Below are positions 33,918 through 42,753 of a stretch of 64,000 nucleotides of DNA, in pieces. The DNA is from Sediminibacillus terrae (GTDB lineage: Bacteria > Bacillota > Bacilli > Bacillales > Amphibacillaceae): contig NZ_VZDQ01000024.1 in assembly GCF_009602435.1 (NCBI RefSeq), forward strand, positions 310,001 through 374,000, read 5' to 3'. The notes beneath the pieces were generated by a model, which was not told the DNA's origin, did not search any database, and was given only the letters and a program-made list of their open reading frames with translations. Within the stretch, counting starts at the first letter, position 1. Each line of letters begins with the position of its first letter. Both the position numbers and the translations under genes were made by a program.

Positions 33918-35390
33918 TTATTTCCAGACAGCTTCATTCCATTTCAGCTCGTTTTTTAATTGACGCACGTTGGTATCCTTGTCGATAACAATACATTCCA
34001 TCCGTGTCATTTCCGCAAAATCCAAGAGCTGATCAGTCGTTACATTAAAGGATAAAACCGTATGATGGGCGCCCCCTGCATAAATCCAAGCTTCTGTAGC
34101 CACGCTCAATGATGGTTGAGGTTTCCAGAGGACCTTGGCTACTGGCAGATTCGGTGTTGCGAACGGCGGTCGCTCCGCAGTCACTTCATTGACTACTAAT
34201 CGGTACCTGCCGCCCATCTCGATGAGAGACGCATTAACAGCATGACCACCGCGTCCGTCAAATACCAGTCTGGCCGGATCTGCTTTTCCTCCCATGGTCA
34301 GAGGATTGACAACGATCTCTGGTTTCGTGTCAGAAACCGTAGGACAAATCTCCAGCATATGGGATCCCAAAATCATCTCGTTCCCCGGCTCCAAGTGGTA
34401 CGTATAATCCTCCATAAAAGAGGTGCTTTGATTGTTGGCAATGATTTTCATCATTCGCAGCAATGCAGCGGTACGCCAATCCCCTTCACCAGCAAAACCA
34501 TACCCCTCGGCCATCAGACGTTGTGCGGCCAATCCCGGCAATTGCTTCATGCCGTGTAAATCCTCGAAATTCGTCGTAAATGCCGAATAACCTCCCCGTT
34601 CCAAGAATTGTTTAAGGCCTATTTCTATTCTTGCCTGTTCCTTTATGGAGTCTCTGTTTTCAGCCTCATCACGGATGTTGTAGAGACGTTGGAATTCTTC
34701 ATACAAGGCATCGACCCGATCCTCTTCCACCCGGTTGATTTCCTCCACCAAATCACCAATCCCGTAATAGTCAACGGACCAGCCAAACTTTATTTGGGCT
34801 TCGATTTTGTCCCCGTCGGTAACTGCCACATTACGCATGTTGTCGCCGAAACGGGCCACCTTGATATTCCTACCTTCCACAACGGCCACCGCTGTCTGCA
34901 CCCAGCTCGAGATTTTATTCAAGACTTCCGGACTACGCCAATGACCGACCACCACTTTGCGGGCAATGTCCATCCTCGTCCCGATAAACCCATACTCCCG
35001 ATCTCCGTGGGCTGACTGGTTCAAATTCATGAAATCCATGTCTATATCCCGCCATGGTATGTCCCGGTTGTACTGAGTATGCAGATGGAGCAGCGGCTTT
35101 TGAATACTGCCGAGTCCTGCAATCCACATCTTCGCCGGTGAAAATGTATGCATCCAGGTTATGATTCCCGCACAATTTTCATCCGCATTTGCCTGCTGAC
35201 TTAGATGATAAATTTCTTCTGCTGTCGTAAGCACAGATTTAAATATTATTTGAAAAGGGAATGCTCCTTTTTCATTCAGCCCTTTCACTAGTTGGACCGA
35301 ATGCTCTTCCACTTCTTTCAATGCATCGTCTCCATAAAGGTGCTGACTTCCCGTGATAAACCAAAACTCGTAAGGTTTCATCTTCAACAT
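33918..35390 (-). CDS. araA: L-arabinose isomerase
   Basis: This 490-residue enzyme interconverts L-arabinose and L-ribulose in the cytoplasm. Recognisable segments are YEFWFITGSQHLYG at the N-terminus, TWMHTFSPAKMWI near 80-95, the HTQYNRDIPW loop, and AAQRLMAEGYGFAGEGDWRTAALLR near 290-315, with the metal-binding Glu; the second metal Glu is in LEPGNEMILGSHMLEICP. Length is normal. The start ATG at 35390 is 7 bases from GGAGG; the TTG at 35393 and ATG at 35381 are less well placed. It is the last gene of araD-araB-araA. Confidence 0.96.
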   Translation of the reverse strand: MLKMKPYEFWFITGSQHLYGDDALKEVEEHSVQLVKGLNEKGAFPFQIIFKSVLTTAEEIYHLSQQANADENCAGIITWMHTFSPAKMWIAGLGSIQKPLLHLHTQYNRDIPWRDIDMDFMNLNQSAHGDREYGFIGTRMDIARKVVVGHWRSPEVLNKISSWVQTAVAVVEGRNIKVARFGDNMRNVAVTDGDKIEAQIKFGWSVDYYGIGDLVEEINRVEEDRVDALYEEFQRLYNIRDEAENRDSIKEQARIEIGLKQFLERGGYSAFTTNFEDLHGMKQLPGLAAQRLMAEGYGFAGEGDWRTAALLRMMKIIANNQSTSFMEDYTYHLEPGNEMILGSHMLEICPTVSDTKPEIVVNPLTMGGKADPARLVFDGRGGHAVNASLIEMGGRYRLVVNEVTAERPPFATPNLPVAKVLWKPQPSLSVATEAWIYAGGAHHTVLSFNVTTDQLLDFAEMTRMECIVIDKDTNVRQLKNELKWNEAVWK

Positions 35391-35427
35391 CAATGTTCCT
35401 CCTCTGCCCAGTTAAACGATCATTATT

Positions 35428-37116
35428 TCAGGTAGTTTTCACTGCTTCTTTTCTCACATCTGCTTTTACATGCTTCAACCGTTTCATCACATCGTTTTCG
35501 CCACGCCCGAAGTAGTCATGCAGCCTGTTGTATTCTTGATAGAGCCGTTCATAAACGGTTACATGCTCCGGTATTGGCCGGACAATCTCTTCTTTTACTC
35601 GACCCATTTTTTCTGCAGCTTCTACGATGGAATCGAAACCACCCTGCCTTTTTCCAGCAGCAACAGCGCTAAACATAGCTGCTCCAAGGGCCGGAGTCTG
35701 CCTGGAATCGGCAATCCGGATTGGCCGGTTGGTGACATCGGCATAAATCTGCATTAATAATTTATTTTTTTGCGGAAGTCCACCGCATGCATACAATTCG
35801 TTAACTGGCACGCCATTAAAATGGAATGCGTCGACTATTTTTCTTGTACCGAAGGCAGTAGATTCGAGAAGCGCGCGATAAATTTCTTCCGGTTTTGTTT
35901 GGAGTGTAGCTCCGATCAACAGACCACTCAATTCAGTATCTACAAGCACCGAGCGGTTGCCGTTCCACCAATCAAGGGCCAATAGTCCAGATTCTCCCGG
36001 TTTATATGCGTTCGCCCGGGTTTCCAGCCATTCATGGACGCTGACGCCCTTTGCTTCAGCTGCCTGGAATATTTCTTCTGGACAAGCCTTATCAACAAAC
36101 CAGGCAAATATATCACCCACTGCCGACTGTCCTGCTTCATAGCCATAATAGCCCGGAATTATCCCATCTTCTACGACGCCACACATACCTTCCACTTCTC
36201 GCTCTTCTGTTCCGAGCAGCATATGGCAAATCGATGTTCCCATGGCCATCACCATTTTCCCCGGCGAAACCACCCCCATCGCCGGAACGGCAGCATGGGC
36301 ATCAACATTTCCGACAGCTACTGCAGTACCAGGTTTCAACCCTGTTATACGCGCCATTTCTTCAGTCAATCCCCCGGCTCTTGTCCCCAACGATACCACT
36401 TCGCCCCGAAGCTTTGTGTCTGTCAGGTTTTCGAGCTTAGGATCCAATGCTTTGAAAAAGTCTTTGTCCGGATAACTTTCCCGCTTATGCCATATTGCTT
36501 TGTACCCCGCAGTACAGCTATTACGCAAAAGCTGATTGGTCATCCTGGAAACGACCCAGTCCGTTGCCTCTACGAATTGATCGGTTTGTTCATAGATGTC
36601 AGGAGCTTCATTGAGGATTTGCCATATTTTCGCTATCATCCATTCAGAAGAAATTTTCCCTCCATAACGAGGCAAAAACGATTCTCCACGGGTTGCGGCC
36701 GTTTCATTCAACTTGGTCGCTTCCGGTTGTGCTGCGTGGTGTTTCCACAGTTTCACCCAGCTATGTGGATTATGTGTCAAGGAAGGATCGAAACATAGCG
36801 GATTGCCTGTATTATCGATTGGGAGCATGGTACAAGCAGTAAAGTCGATTCCGATACCGATGATGTCCCCCGGATTGACGGCGGATATTTTCAATACGAC
36901 AGGTATGGAATGACGAAGCACTTCCAAATAATCATCCGGATGCTGCAAAGCCCACTCCAAATCTAATTTTTCCCCCGTAGGGAGCTGATCGGTCATCACA
37001 CCGTGTGGATAAGCCGTTACATGATCCGCGATTTCTCTTCCATCGTTCAAGGAAACAAGTACAGCCCTGCCTGATTCTGAACCAAAGTCTACTCCGATTG
37101 CATATTTTTCTGTCAT
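35428..37116 (-). CDS. araB: Ribulokinase
   Basis: This 562-residue FGGY-family kinase phosphorylates L-ribulose with ATP. The N-terminal ATPase core has [32 protein letters not shown] and [32 protein letters not shown] lie centrally, and [26 protein letters not shown] is the conserved C-terminal FGGY block. Length matches AraB. The start ATG at 37116 follows AAGGAGGGAG, 19 bases after the araD stop. On the opposite strand a 254-codon open frame overlaps it; it is a shadow. Confidence 0.96.
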   Translation of the reverse strand: MTEKYAIGVDFGSESGRAVLVSLNDGREIADHVTAYPHGVMTDQLPTGEKLDLEWALQHPDDYLEVLRHSIPVVLKISAVNPGDIIGIGIDFTACTMLPIDNTGNPLCFDPSLTHNPHSWVKLWKHHAAQPEATKLNETAATRGESFLPRYGGKISSEWMIAKIWQILNEAPDIYEQTDQFVEATDWVVSRMTNQLLRNSCTAGYKAIWHKRESYPDKDFFKALDPKLENLTDTKLRGEVVSLGTRAGGLTEEMARITGLKPGTAVAVGNVDAHAAVPAMGVVSPGKMVMAMGTSICHMLLGTEEREVEGMCGVVEDGIIPGYYGYEAGQSAVGDIFAWFVDKACPEEIFQAAEAKGVSVHEWLETRANAYKPGESGLLALDWWNGNRSVLVDTELSGLLIGATLQTKPEEIYRALLESTAFGTRKIVDAFHFNGVPVNELYACGGLPQKNKLLMQIYADVTNRPIRIADSRQTPALGAAMFSAVAAGKRQGGFDSIVEAAEKMGRVKEEIVRPIPEHVTVYERLYQEYNRLHDYFGRGENDVMKRLKHVKADVRKEAVKTT

Positions 37117-37135
37117 TGCCTATCTCCCTCCTTAC

Positions 37136-37825
37136 TTATTTCTGTCCATAGTAAGCACCAGTTCCATGTTTTCTCAGGTAATGCTTATCCAATAATGCGT
37201 GATCCATGTGGTCCACCTCTGGATTCAACTGAAAGGTATGCAAGGCCATTTTCGCCACTTCTTCGAGCACAACTGCATTATGGACAGCTTCCCGGGCATC
37301 CTTTCCCCAGTTGAATGGCGCATGGCTATGTACCAGTACACTTGGCACCCGTTGGTAGTCAAGATTTTCAAAGGCTTCTACGATGACTTTTCCTGTTTCC
37401 AACTCATAATCTTGTTGAATTTCCATTTCAGTCATCCGACGCGTGCATGGAATGCTTCCATAAAAATAATCGCCATGGGTAGTACCGAGTGCTGGTATCG
37501 CTTTCCCTGCCTGAGCCCAACTCGTAGCCCAGGGAGAGTGAGTATGGACAATGCCTCCGATATCTTTAAATTGCCGATATAGAACAAGATGTGTAGGCGT
37601 ATCCGAGGACGGCTTTAAAGTACCTTCCACGACATTGCCCTGCAAATCGACGACCACCATGTCTTCTGCAGTAAGATTCTCATATGCCACTCCGCTTGGT
37701 TTAATGACAACGAGTTGGCTCTCTCTTTCGTAACCGCTTACATTTCCCCAAGTAAAGGTCACCAATCCATGTTTGGGTAAAGCAAGATTTGCCTCCAACA
37801 CTTCCTGTTTTAGCTGTTCGAGCAT
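37136..37825 (-). CDS. araD: L-ribulose-5-phosphate 4-epimerase
   Basis: This 229-residue zinc enzyme converts L-ribulose 5-phosphate to D-xylulose 5-phosphate, linking arabinose to the pentose phosphate pathway. It has [36 protein letters not shown], the zinc-binding [14 protein letters not shown] near 95-108, and [12 protein letters not shown] near 165. The start ATG at 37825 follows AAAGGGG. It is the first gene of the operon, behind a promoter with two AraR boxes. Gene order D-B-A differs from B. subtilis araABDLMNPQ. Confidence 0.96.
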   Translation of the reverse strand: MLEQLKQEVLEANLALPKHGLVTFTWGNVSGYERESQLVVIKPSGVAYENLTAEDMVVVDLQGNVVEGTLKPSSDTPTHLVLYRQFKDIGGIVHTHSPWATSWAQAGKAIPALGTTHGDYFYGSIPCTRRMTEMEIQQDYELETGKVIVEAFENLDYQRVPSVLVHSHAPFNWGKDAREAVHNAVVLEEVAKMALHTFQLNPEVDHMDHALLDKHYLRKHGTGAYYGQK

Positions 37826-37857
37826 GCTGCTACCCCTTTCGTTAATGAGTTATCATT

Positions 37858-37872
37858 ATTTGTACGTATAAG
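37858..37872. promoter_or_regulatory. AraR operator 1 of araDBA (downstream)
   Basis: ATTTGTACGTATAAG lies just past the transcription start expected from the promoter at 37887-37915. Its centre is 40 bases from operator 2, close to the roughly four-turn spacing used for cooperative AraR binding in B. subtilis. Confidence 0.8.
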
Positions 37873-37886
37873 TTAATGATAACTAC

Positions 37887-37915
37887 ATAATAATTCAAAT
37901 TGTACGTACAATCAA
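37887..37915 (-). promoter_or_regulatory. Sigma-A promoter of araDBA
   Basis: TTGATT (37915-37910) and TATTAT (37892-37887) on the minus strand are 17 bases apart. AraR operator 2 fills most of the spacer. Confidence 0.75.
37899..37912. promoter_or_regulatory. AraR operator 2 of araDBA (in promoter spacer)
   Basis: ATTGTACGTACAAT is a perfect 14-base palindrome and overlaps the -35 side of the promoter. Confidence 0.85.
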
Positions 37916-38060
37916 TACTTTCAAAGGAATATAAAGAAAAAATGTTGGGAAGGAGAAAGAGGAAGACTGGGAGAGCAAAAGCTTCGTAGTGTAGACAGAT
38001 GTCAGAAAGGGGGCTGAGTTGAAGAGCTCCTGACAGAAACTACATCCATTCTACTATTAC

Positions 38061-38093
38061 AAAAAAAGCCCAACCAAACCTGGTTGAGCCTTT
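38061..38093 (-). terminator. Intrinsic terminator of the DUF2680 gene
   Basis: On the minus strand AAAGGCTCAACCAGG pairs with TTGGTTGGGCTTT and continues in TTTT. It lies 3 bases past the stop. Confidence 0.8.
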
Positions 38094-38095
38094 CA

Positions 38096-38434
38096 CTAGT
38101 GGGGAATTTTATCATCATGCTTCCCTTTATGATGTTTATGTTCGATAACAAAACCGTTCTCTTCAAGCATTCGGTAGTGTTCATCAAGATGCTCGATGAT
38201 TTTGTCGGCTTTTTCCTTCTCGATCACACCGAACTCCACATATTTGCTGATAATCCCTTTGCGCTTATCAAACATATCCTGATACATGATTGCCAGCTCT
38301 TTTTGTTGGTTTTCCGTTAGTTCTGGCATGGTTTCTGTTGGCTTCTGGTCCTCCGCCTGAATGCCGCCTGCACCTGTAAACAAAACGGCTGCCAGTAGCG
38401 CAATGGCCCAACAACTTCGATAAAAACGCCGCAT
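38096..38434 (-). CDS. Small secreted DUF2680 protein (YckD-like)
   Basis: This 112-residue protein has a clear signal peptide (MRRFYRSCW, hydrophobic core, GGIQAEDQ with cleavage after Ala). The mature part is helical and charged: LTENQQKELAIMYQDMFDKRKGIISKYVEFGVIEKEKADKII, the DUF2680 repeat-like pattern, followed by a His/Lys-rich tail HKHHKGKHDDK. The function is unknown; the His-rich tail could bind metal, which is speculation. The start ATG at 38434 follows GGAGGGATAGC. It has its own terminator. Confidence 0.85.
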   Translation of the reverse strand: MRRFYRSCWAIALLAAVLFTGAGGIQAEDQKPTETMPELTENQQKELAIMYQDMFDKRKGIISKYVEFGVIEKEKADKIIEHLDEHYRMLEENGFVIEHKHHKGKHDDKIPH

Positions 38435-38624
38435 CGCTATCCCTCCAATCTATGACTCGTTATCGTCATTTTTTGCATCTTTTGCAAAACTATACAAAAA
38501 AGAAGTGGGGACATGGCATTCAGCCGTTTCAAAAACGATCAAGGATTGCACAGATATGGGAGATTAGCGATGAGAAAGGGAATTCAGCACAAAAGGGCAA
38601 GTTTGTATGTACGTATTTTTTATA

Positions 38625-38685
38625 AAAGAAAACGAACGGGTTCGAATGCTGTGGAATTCGAATCACCGCTCGGTTTCTGTTTTAT
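38625..38685. repeat. Dispersed hairpin repeat, family B, copy 6 (hairpin only)
   Basis: Arms AAAACGAACGGGTTCGAAT and ATTCGAATCACCGCTCGGTTT show the family core. The conserved left part is absent. It lies 31 bases past the stop of the quinone oxidoreductase gene and could serve as its terminator. Confidence 0.6.
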
Positions 38686-38715
38686 CCGTATGCTTCAACC
38701 CCTGGGCCTTTCCGG

Positions 38716-39714
38716 TTATTGTTGAAGATTGACGACCATGCGCCCTTGAGCTTTTCCTTCCAAGATGGTATTCAAGGCTTCCGGTAAATCTTCCAGACGG
38801 ATTTCTTTTTCAATGTATTCCGTCAATCCAGCAGGCTTCAAATCATCTGCCAGTCGTTCCCAAACTTTTTTACGAATATCCATCGGACAATTAACAGAGT
38901 CAACCCCCAACAGTTGGATACTGCGGCTGATGAACGGAAATACTGCTGTAGGAACGGAAGTGCCACCCGTCAAGCCACTGACAGCTGCCGCTCCTCCGTA
39001 TTTCAGCTTCGCAAGCAACGCAGCGAGCTGTTCACCACCGACAGGATCGACTGCCCCGGCCCACTCCTGTTTGTCCAGCGGACGGATTTTCCCATCATAG
39101 ACTGCTTCACGGGAAACAATCTCGTCAGCACCAATATTGCGTAAATACCCATGGGCACTCTCTTTTCCTGTGCTGGCTACTACATGGTAGCCCCGTTTGG
39201 CCAGCATCGCAATCGCAGTACTGCCCACGCCGCCCGTTGCACCTGTAACCAGGACCTTTCCTTTATCCGGATTCAATCCTGCTGCTTCCAATTGCTGAAT
39301 GGACAGGGCGGCGGTGAAGCCTGCTGTTCCGAAAATCATTGACTCTTTCAAAGACAATCCATCCGGAAGCGGCACAATCCACTCTGAGGGAATTCTGGCA
39401 TATTCACTGTAGCCGCCATAATGACCGGTTCCGATTTGATAACTGGTCGCGATCACTTTATCTCCGGGTTTAAACTGGTCATCTTCCGACTCAACCACTT
39501 CACCAGAAAGATCAATCCCTGGAACCATCGGGTAGGTCTCCACTATTTTGTTATCGGGTGTGTTGGCCATTGCATCCTTGAAATTGACGCTGGAATAATG
39601 GACTTTGATCAACACTTCTCCCTTTGGCAGCTCTTCCGGTTGAAGGGTCCTTATACCGGCCGAAAAGCCAGATTCTGTCTGATTCACTTTGTATGCTTTA
39701 AATGATTGCTTCAT
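38716..39714 (-). CDS. YhdH/YhfP-family NADPH oxidoreductase (acrylyl-CoA reductase/quinone oxidoreductase type)
   Basis: This 332-residue medium-chain dehydrogenase lacks structural zinc ligands. The VHYSSVNFKDAMANT block near residue 45 and PMVPGIDLSGEVVES near 65-80 are typical of the YhdH/YhfP subgroup. VTGATGGVGSTAIAMLAKRGY near 150-170 is the NADPH fold, and TGKESAHGYLRNIGADEIVSR follows it. E. coli YhdH (AcuI) reduces acrylyl-CoA; the substrate here is unproven. The start ATG at 39714 is 7 bases from AAAGGAG, and the ATG at 39720 is too close to it. Confidence 0.9.
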   Translation of the reverse strand: MKQSFKAYKVNQTESGFSAGIRTLQPEELPKGEVLIKVHYSSVNFKDAMANTPDNKIVETYPMVPGIDLSGEVVESEDDQFKPGDKVIATSYQIGTGHYGGYSEYARIPSEWIVPLPDGLSLKESMIFGTAGFTAALSIQQLEAAGLNPDKGKVLVTGATGGVGSTAIAMLAKRGYHVVASTGKESAHGYLRNIGADEIVSREAVYDGKIRPLDKQEWAGAVDPVGGEQLAALLAKLKYGGAAAVSGLTGGTSVPTAVFPFISRSIQLLGVDSVNCPMDIRKKVWERLADDLKPAGLTEYIEKEIRLEDLPEALNTILEGKAQGRMVVNLQQ

Positions 39715-39859
39715 ATACATACTCCTTTCCCGTCTATCCTTCTCCTATGTATTTCCACCTATGCTGGCAGAATAATCTTTCTTGCTGCCCATCTTTCATT
39801 CTCCCTTGTAAATTGCTTTACAGAACGGGCTTAACAAAAAAACGCAACCGGATAAACGG

Positions 39860-40627
39860 CTACGTGTTGAGAATGAATTTCACATCCGGGTGCTGGTAAA
39901 CTGTTTGAAAGTCGCCGTTCTCCTTTAAATTATTATACAGGTCTTCCGGCGAAAACCAAAGAAAGTCGTTTTCCAGCTTATAATCAGCTCCATAGTAATA
40001 GCTGAGCCAAATCAGTTTCGAGCAGTATATATATTCCCAAGGATCATCCAGTGAGGATGACAGGTTGAATGAAAAAACAGGTGCCTGCTGCCCTTTTTCC
40101 TTGAATTCATTTAGATATCCTTCTGCATATTCCGCTGCAGCCTTACCGTCCTCCGAAGCTTTTGGCCGAAAGTGACCGTGGACAGGGTGCTTCGTCAAAA
40201 ACTGGTGTATGGGAGCTTTGCGAATGGCCGGATGCAAGCCCGGCGATTCAATGACATTCTCTTGATCCACAACAAGCGCCGAATGCCCGACATATCCAGT
40301 TTTTATCTCATCGAGATTATCACTCGCGACCAGAATATCACCAGGTTGGAAATCCCTTTCTCTGAAGTCTTGCTGACCTATGCGAAAGTTCCAGCCGGTA
40401 AAAGCTACAGGTCTTCCTGTCGGCAGTTCAAAAGAGATAATTTGTAACTGATGGAATCCTTCCCGAAGCATGGTCGTATCGATGGAAAAACGACCGCCTT
40501 GCACTTGCACCATATACAACAACTGATCGATATAAACACTGTGCCCGACATCTTCCCTGAGGAAGCCTGATTGGATCGTAATACGTTCCGGTTCCTGATT
40601 TAATTGGAAATGACTAGTCAATTTCAT
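39860..40627 (-). CDS. YiiX/YaeF-type permuted papain-like (NlpC/P60 superfamily) protein
   Basis: This 255-residue protein has an N-terminal domain of about 80 residues that I do not recognise, followed by a permuted papain-like fold. FQPGDILVASDN near residue 95, then GYVGHSALVVDQENVIESPG with the catalytic-type His, and near residue 212 YIYCSKLIWLSYYYG with the Cys. The order His then Cys marks the circularly permuted YiiX/YaeF group of amidases or esterases. No signal peptide is seen. The start is ATG at 40627 or GTG at 40630; both have only a weak site. The channel-like gene lies 43 bases upstream on the same strand, so the two are probably cotranscribed. Confidence 0.75.
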   Translation of the reverse strand: MKLTSHFQLNQEPERITIQSGFLREDVGHSVYIDQLLYMVQVQGGRFSIDTTMLREGFHQLQIISFELPTGRPVAFTGWNFRIGQQDFRERDFQPGDILVASDNLDEIKTGYVGHSALVVDQENVIESPGLHPAIRKAPIHQFLTKHPVHGHFRPKASEDGKAAAEYAEGYLNEFKEKGQQAPVFSFNLSSSLDDPWEYIYCSKLIWLSYYYGADYKLENDFLWFSPEDLYNNLKENGDFQTVYQHPDVKFILNT

Positions 40628-40670
40628 CACCGCCCATAGCTAACCTATTCAGTGGCAGTGAAAAATGTGC

Positions 40671-41318
40671 TTAACTTGCCTGTTTTTGCTTCCTTTTCTG
40701 CATGACTTTTTTGACGAACGGTGCATGATACATGTAATCAAAAGCAGTGCTTATTACCAGTCCGTGCAATATAACCCCCACTATTGTCAGCAGTACCACC
40801 GTCACCTGGCCAATTGCTGTGGCCGGTGCGAAGTCCGCCTGCCCAAAAAAAGTGAGACTCATCAAACTGCCGAGCAATGCTTCCCAGTAACTCGTCAATC
40901 CTGGCTCGTAATAATACAACGGAATGATAGATACAAATACCAAAAACATGGTGACGGAAAAAGTCGTCCCTATATGTTGACGTCGTAAAAGCTTGAGGAA
41001 AGGCTTCGTATAGTATTTGGTGATTGTTTTCAATCGCAGTAAATGCAGAATCCTGGCTAAGCGCGCAAATTGGAAGACTGCATCTAAGGGAATTACAGCA
41101 ATGAGGAGAAAAGGATTACTTTTGATGAATTGCCATTTGTGCTTGCTGCGCAGAAAGCGGTAAACAAAGTCGACGAAAAATATAGCCCAAGTGACCCAGA
41201 CGATATAACCGTCATACTGGGTGCTTTGCCAAATCGTTGCAATCGAGCATGCAGCCAGAAAAATCATGAATATTTCATAAACAAACTGTTTTTTTGATTT
41301 AGTCTGCAAAATCGGCAT
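40671..41318 (-). CDS. Potassium-channel-like membrane protein with an atypical pore filter
   Basis: This 215-residue protein has about six hydrophobic segments in the order of a voltage-gated cation channel. The fourth segment is Arg/Lys-rich (FARLARILHLLRLKTITKYY), like a voltage sensor. A re-entrant pore region, SYWEALLGSLMSLTFFGQAD, follows and then a last helix ending HAPFVKKVMQKRKQK. Where potassium channels have TTVGYGD, this protein has TFFGQAD, keeping only Thr, Gly and Asp. It may conduct a different ion or serve another role. The start ATG at 41318 follows GGAGGTGCCCGG. Its probable operon partner is the papain-like gene. Confidence 0.75.
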   Translation of the reverse strand: MPILQTKSKKQFVYEIFMIFLAACSIATIWQSTQYDGYIVWVTWAIFFVDFVYRFLRSKHKWQFIKSNPFLLIAVIPLDAVFQFARLARILHLLRLKTITKYYTKPFLKLLRRQHIGTTFSVTMFLVFVSIIPLYYYEPGLTSYWEALLGSLMSLTFFGQADFAPATAIGQVTVVLLTIVGVILHGLVISTAFDYMYHAPFVKKVMQKRKQKQAS

Positions 41319-41629
41319 CCGGGCACCTCCGTTCTCCGTTTCGATAATCCATCGTTTTCAGTATAACGGAAAACAAGGAAGGCTTAAAAGGATAGAAAAT
41401 CACCACTCCACCCATATTATTAAGTCCTCCATTTCCTTATAATCCGAACATGCATAGGGTGTTGTGAACGTTACTTTCTTTTAATCGTAACCACGCCTCT
41501 TTGGCTTGGTACTTCGCTCATTTGAAAGTTATACGAAAAAATCAAAAAACCGAACGAATTCGAGTGCTTACCATTTCGAATATCGCTCGGCTTTTAGTTG
41601 TTCACCATGCATTTTGAAGCTACTTTTAT
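41319..41629. other. Gene-free stretch with one hairpin repeat
   Basis: It holds only a family B hairpin (41543-41596), 34 bases past the purU stop, where it may terminate purU. No gene is seen. Confidence 0.5.
41543..41596. repeat. Dispersed hairpin repeat, family B, copy 7
   Basis: Arms AAAAAACCGAACGAATTCGA and TTCGAATATCGCTCGGCTTTT. On the minus strand the hairpin ends in TTTTTTGATT, consistent with termination of purU. Confidence 0.7.
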
Positions 41630-42529
41630 TTAAAACACAATCGTTTTGTTTTGATGGACGATGATCCGGTCTTCCAGCTGCCACTTGACCGCCCGTGCAA
41701 GGACGCTCCGTTCGATCGATTGTCCGATTTTCTTCATGGCCTCACTGTTGTCGCGATGGTCTACGCGGCTGATATCCTGTTCAATGATCGGCCCTTCGTC
41801 CAGTTCATCGGTAACAAAATGAGAGGTTGCCCCGATTAATTTCACACCGCGCTGATAGGCACGCTCATATGGATTTGCACCGACAAAAGCCGGCAGGAAA
41901 GAATGATGAATATTGATGATCTTGTTCCTGTTGGCTGCCACGAAGTCTGGTGTGAGGATTTGCATATAACGTGCCAGAACGATCAAATCGATGTCATATT
42001 CCTTTAACAGTTCCAGCTGTTTCGCTTCTACCTGTTGACGAATATCCTTGTTTGCCGGAATATGATAAAACGGAATACCCAGTGATTCAACAATCTCCTT
42101 TGCATCTTCATGATTACTGATGACGAGTGGAATATCTGCCATTAAATCGCCGCTCTGCCACTCCCATAACAATTCACGGAGACAGTGCAGTTCTTTACTG
42201 ACGAAAATGGCGACCCGTTTTAGTTGATACACGTAACTGAACCGCCAATCCATTTGGAAGGATCGGGCGATTGCTTGGAACTTCTGCTCCAGTTCTTCTT
42301 TAATAGATGGAAGCTGTTCTGCTTCGAATACCACCCGCATAAAAAATTCCCCGCCGGCAGGGTCGGTCGTATATTGATTAGACTCGATGATATTTGCGCC
42401 CTGTTGGTATAAAAATTCAGAAACAGCCGAGACGATCCCCGGCTGATCCGGACAATGAATCAGTAACCTCGCTTTGTTTTTATTTTGTTCCTGGAAAGCA
42501 CTCCATTTGGTTTGCAATGTATCTGTCAT
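41630..42529 (-). CDS. purU: Formyltetrahydrofolate deformylase
   Basis: This 299-residue enzyme hydrolyses 10-formyltetrahydrofolate to formate and tetrahydrofolate. An N-terminal ACT domain (residues 18-95, LLIHCPDQPGIVSAVSEFL) precedes a formyltransferase domain with IPLVISNHED, LARYMQILTP and INIHHSFLPAFVGANPYERAYQRGVKLIGATSHFVTDELDEGPII, which holds the catalytic Asn, His and Asp. Length is normal. The start ATG at 42529 follows AGAGGGA. It is monocistronic, with a family B hairpin behind it. Confidence 0.95.
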   Translation of the reverse strand: MTDTLQTKWSAFQEQNKNKARLLIHCPDQPGIVSAVSEFLYQQGANIIESNQYTTDPAGGEFFMRVVFEAEQLPSIKEELEQKFQAIARSFQMDWRFSYVYQLKRVAIFVSKELHCLRELLWEWQSGDLMADIPLVISNHEDAKEIVESLGIPFYHIPANKDIRQQVEAKQLELLKEYDIDLIVLARYMQILTPDFVAANRNKIINIHHSFLPAFVGANPYERAYQRGVKLIGATSHFVTDELDEGPIIEQDISRVDHRDNSEAMKKIGQSIERSVLARAVKWQLEDRIIVHQNKTIVF

Positions 42530-42753
42530 GAAAATCCCTCTTTTGCTAAGTATCTGCTTTTATATTGTACTCGATATGCACAATATATTTAAGGAAAGTG
42601 CAAGCATCTTGTCGTCTCCCGCAAGTTACCACGCCAGATACCAGTCCTGTTTATCCCGATTTGGTCTTCGAAACACCTTTTCTATACCAGCCACTGGATT
42701 GGTCTCTTATCCCTGAGCACCATACTTCCTGAAAAATGCAAAGCGGCAGACCT

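Noticed and set aside
36034-36798. 254-codon plus-strand open frame opposite araB
   Set aside because: It lies wholly inside a well-supported araB, has no ribosome site and shows no family resemblance; it is the antisense shadow of codon bias.
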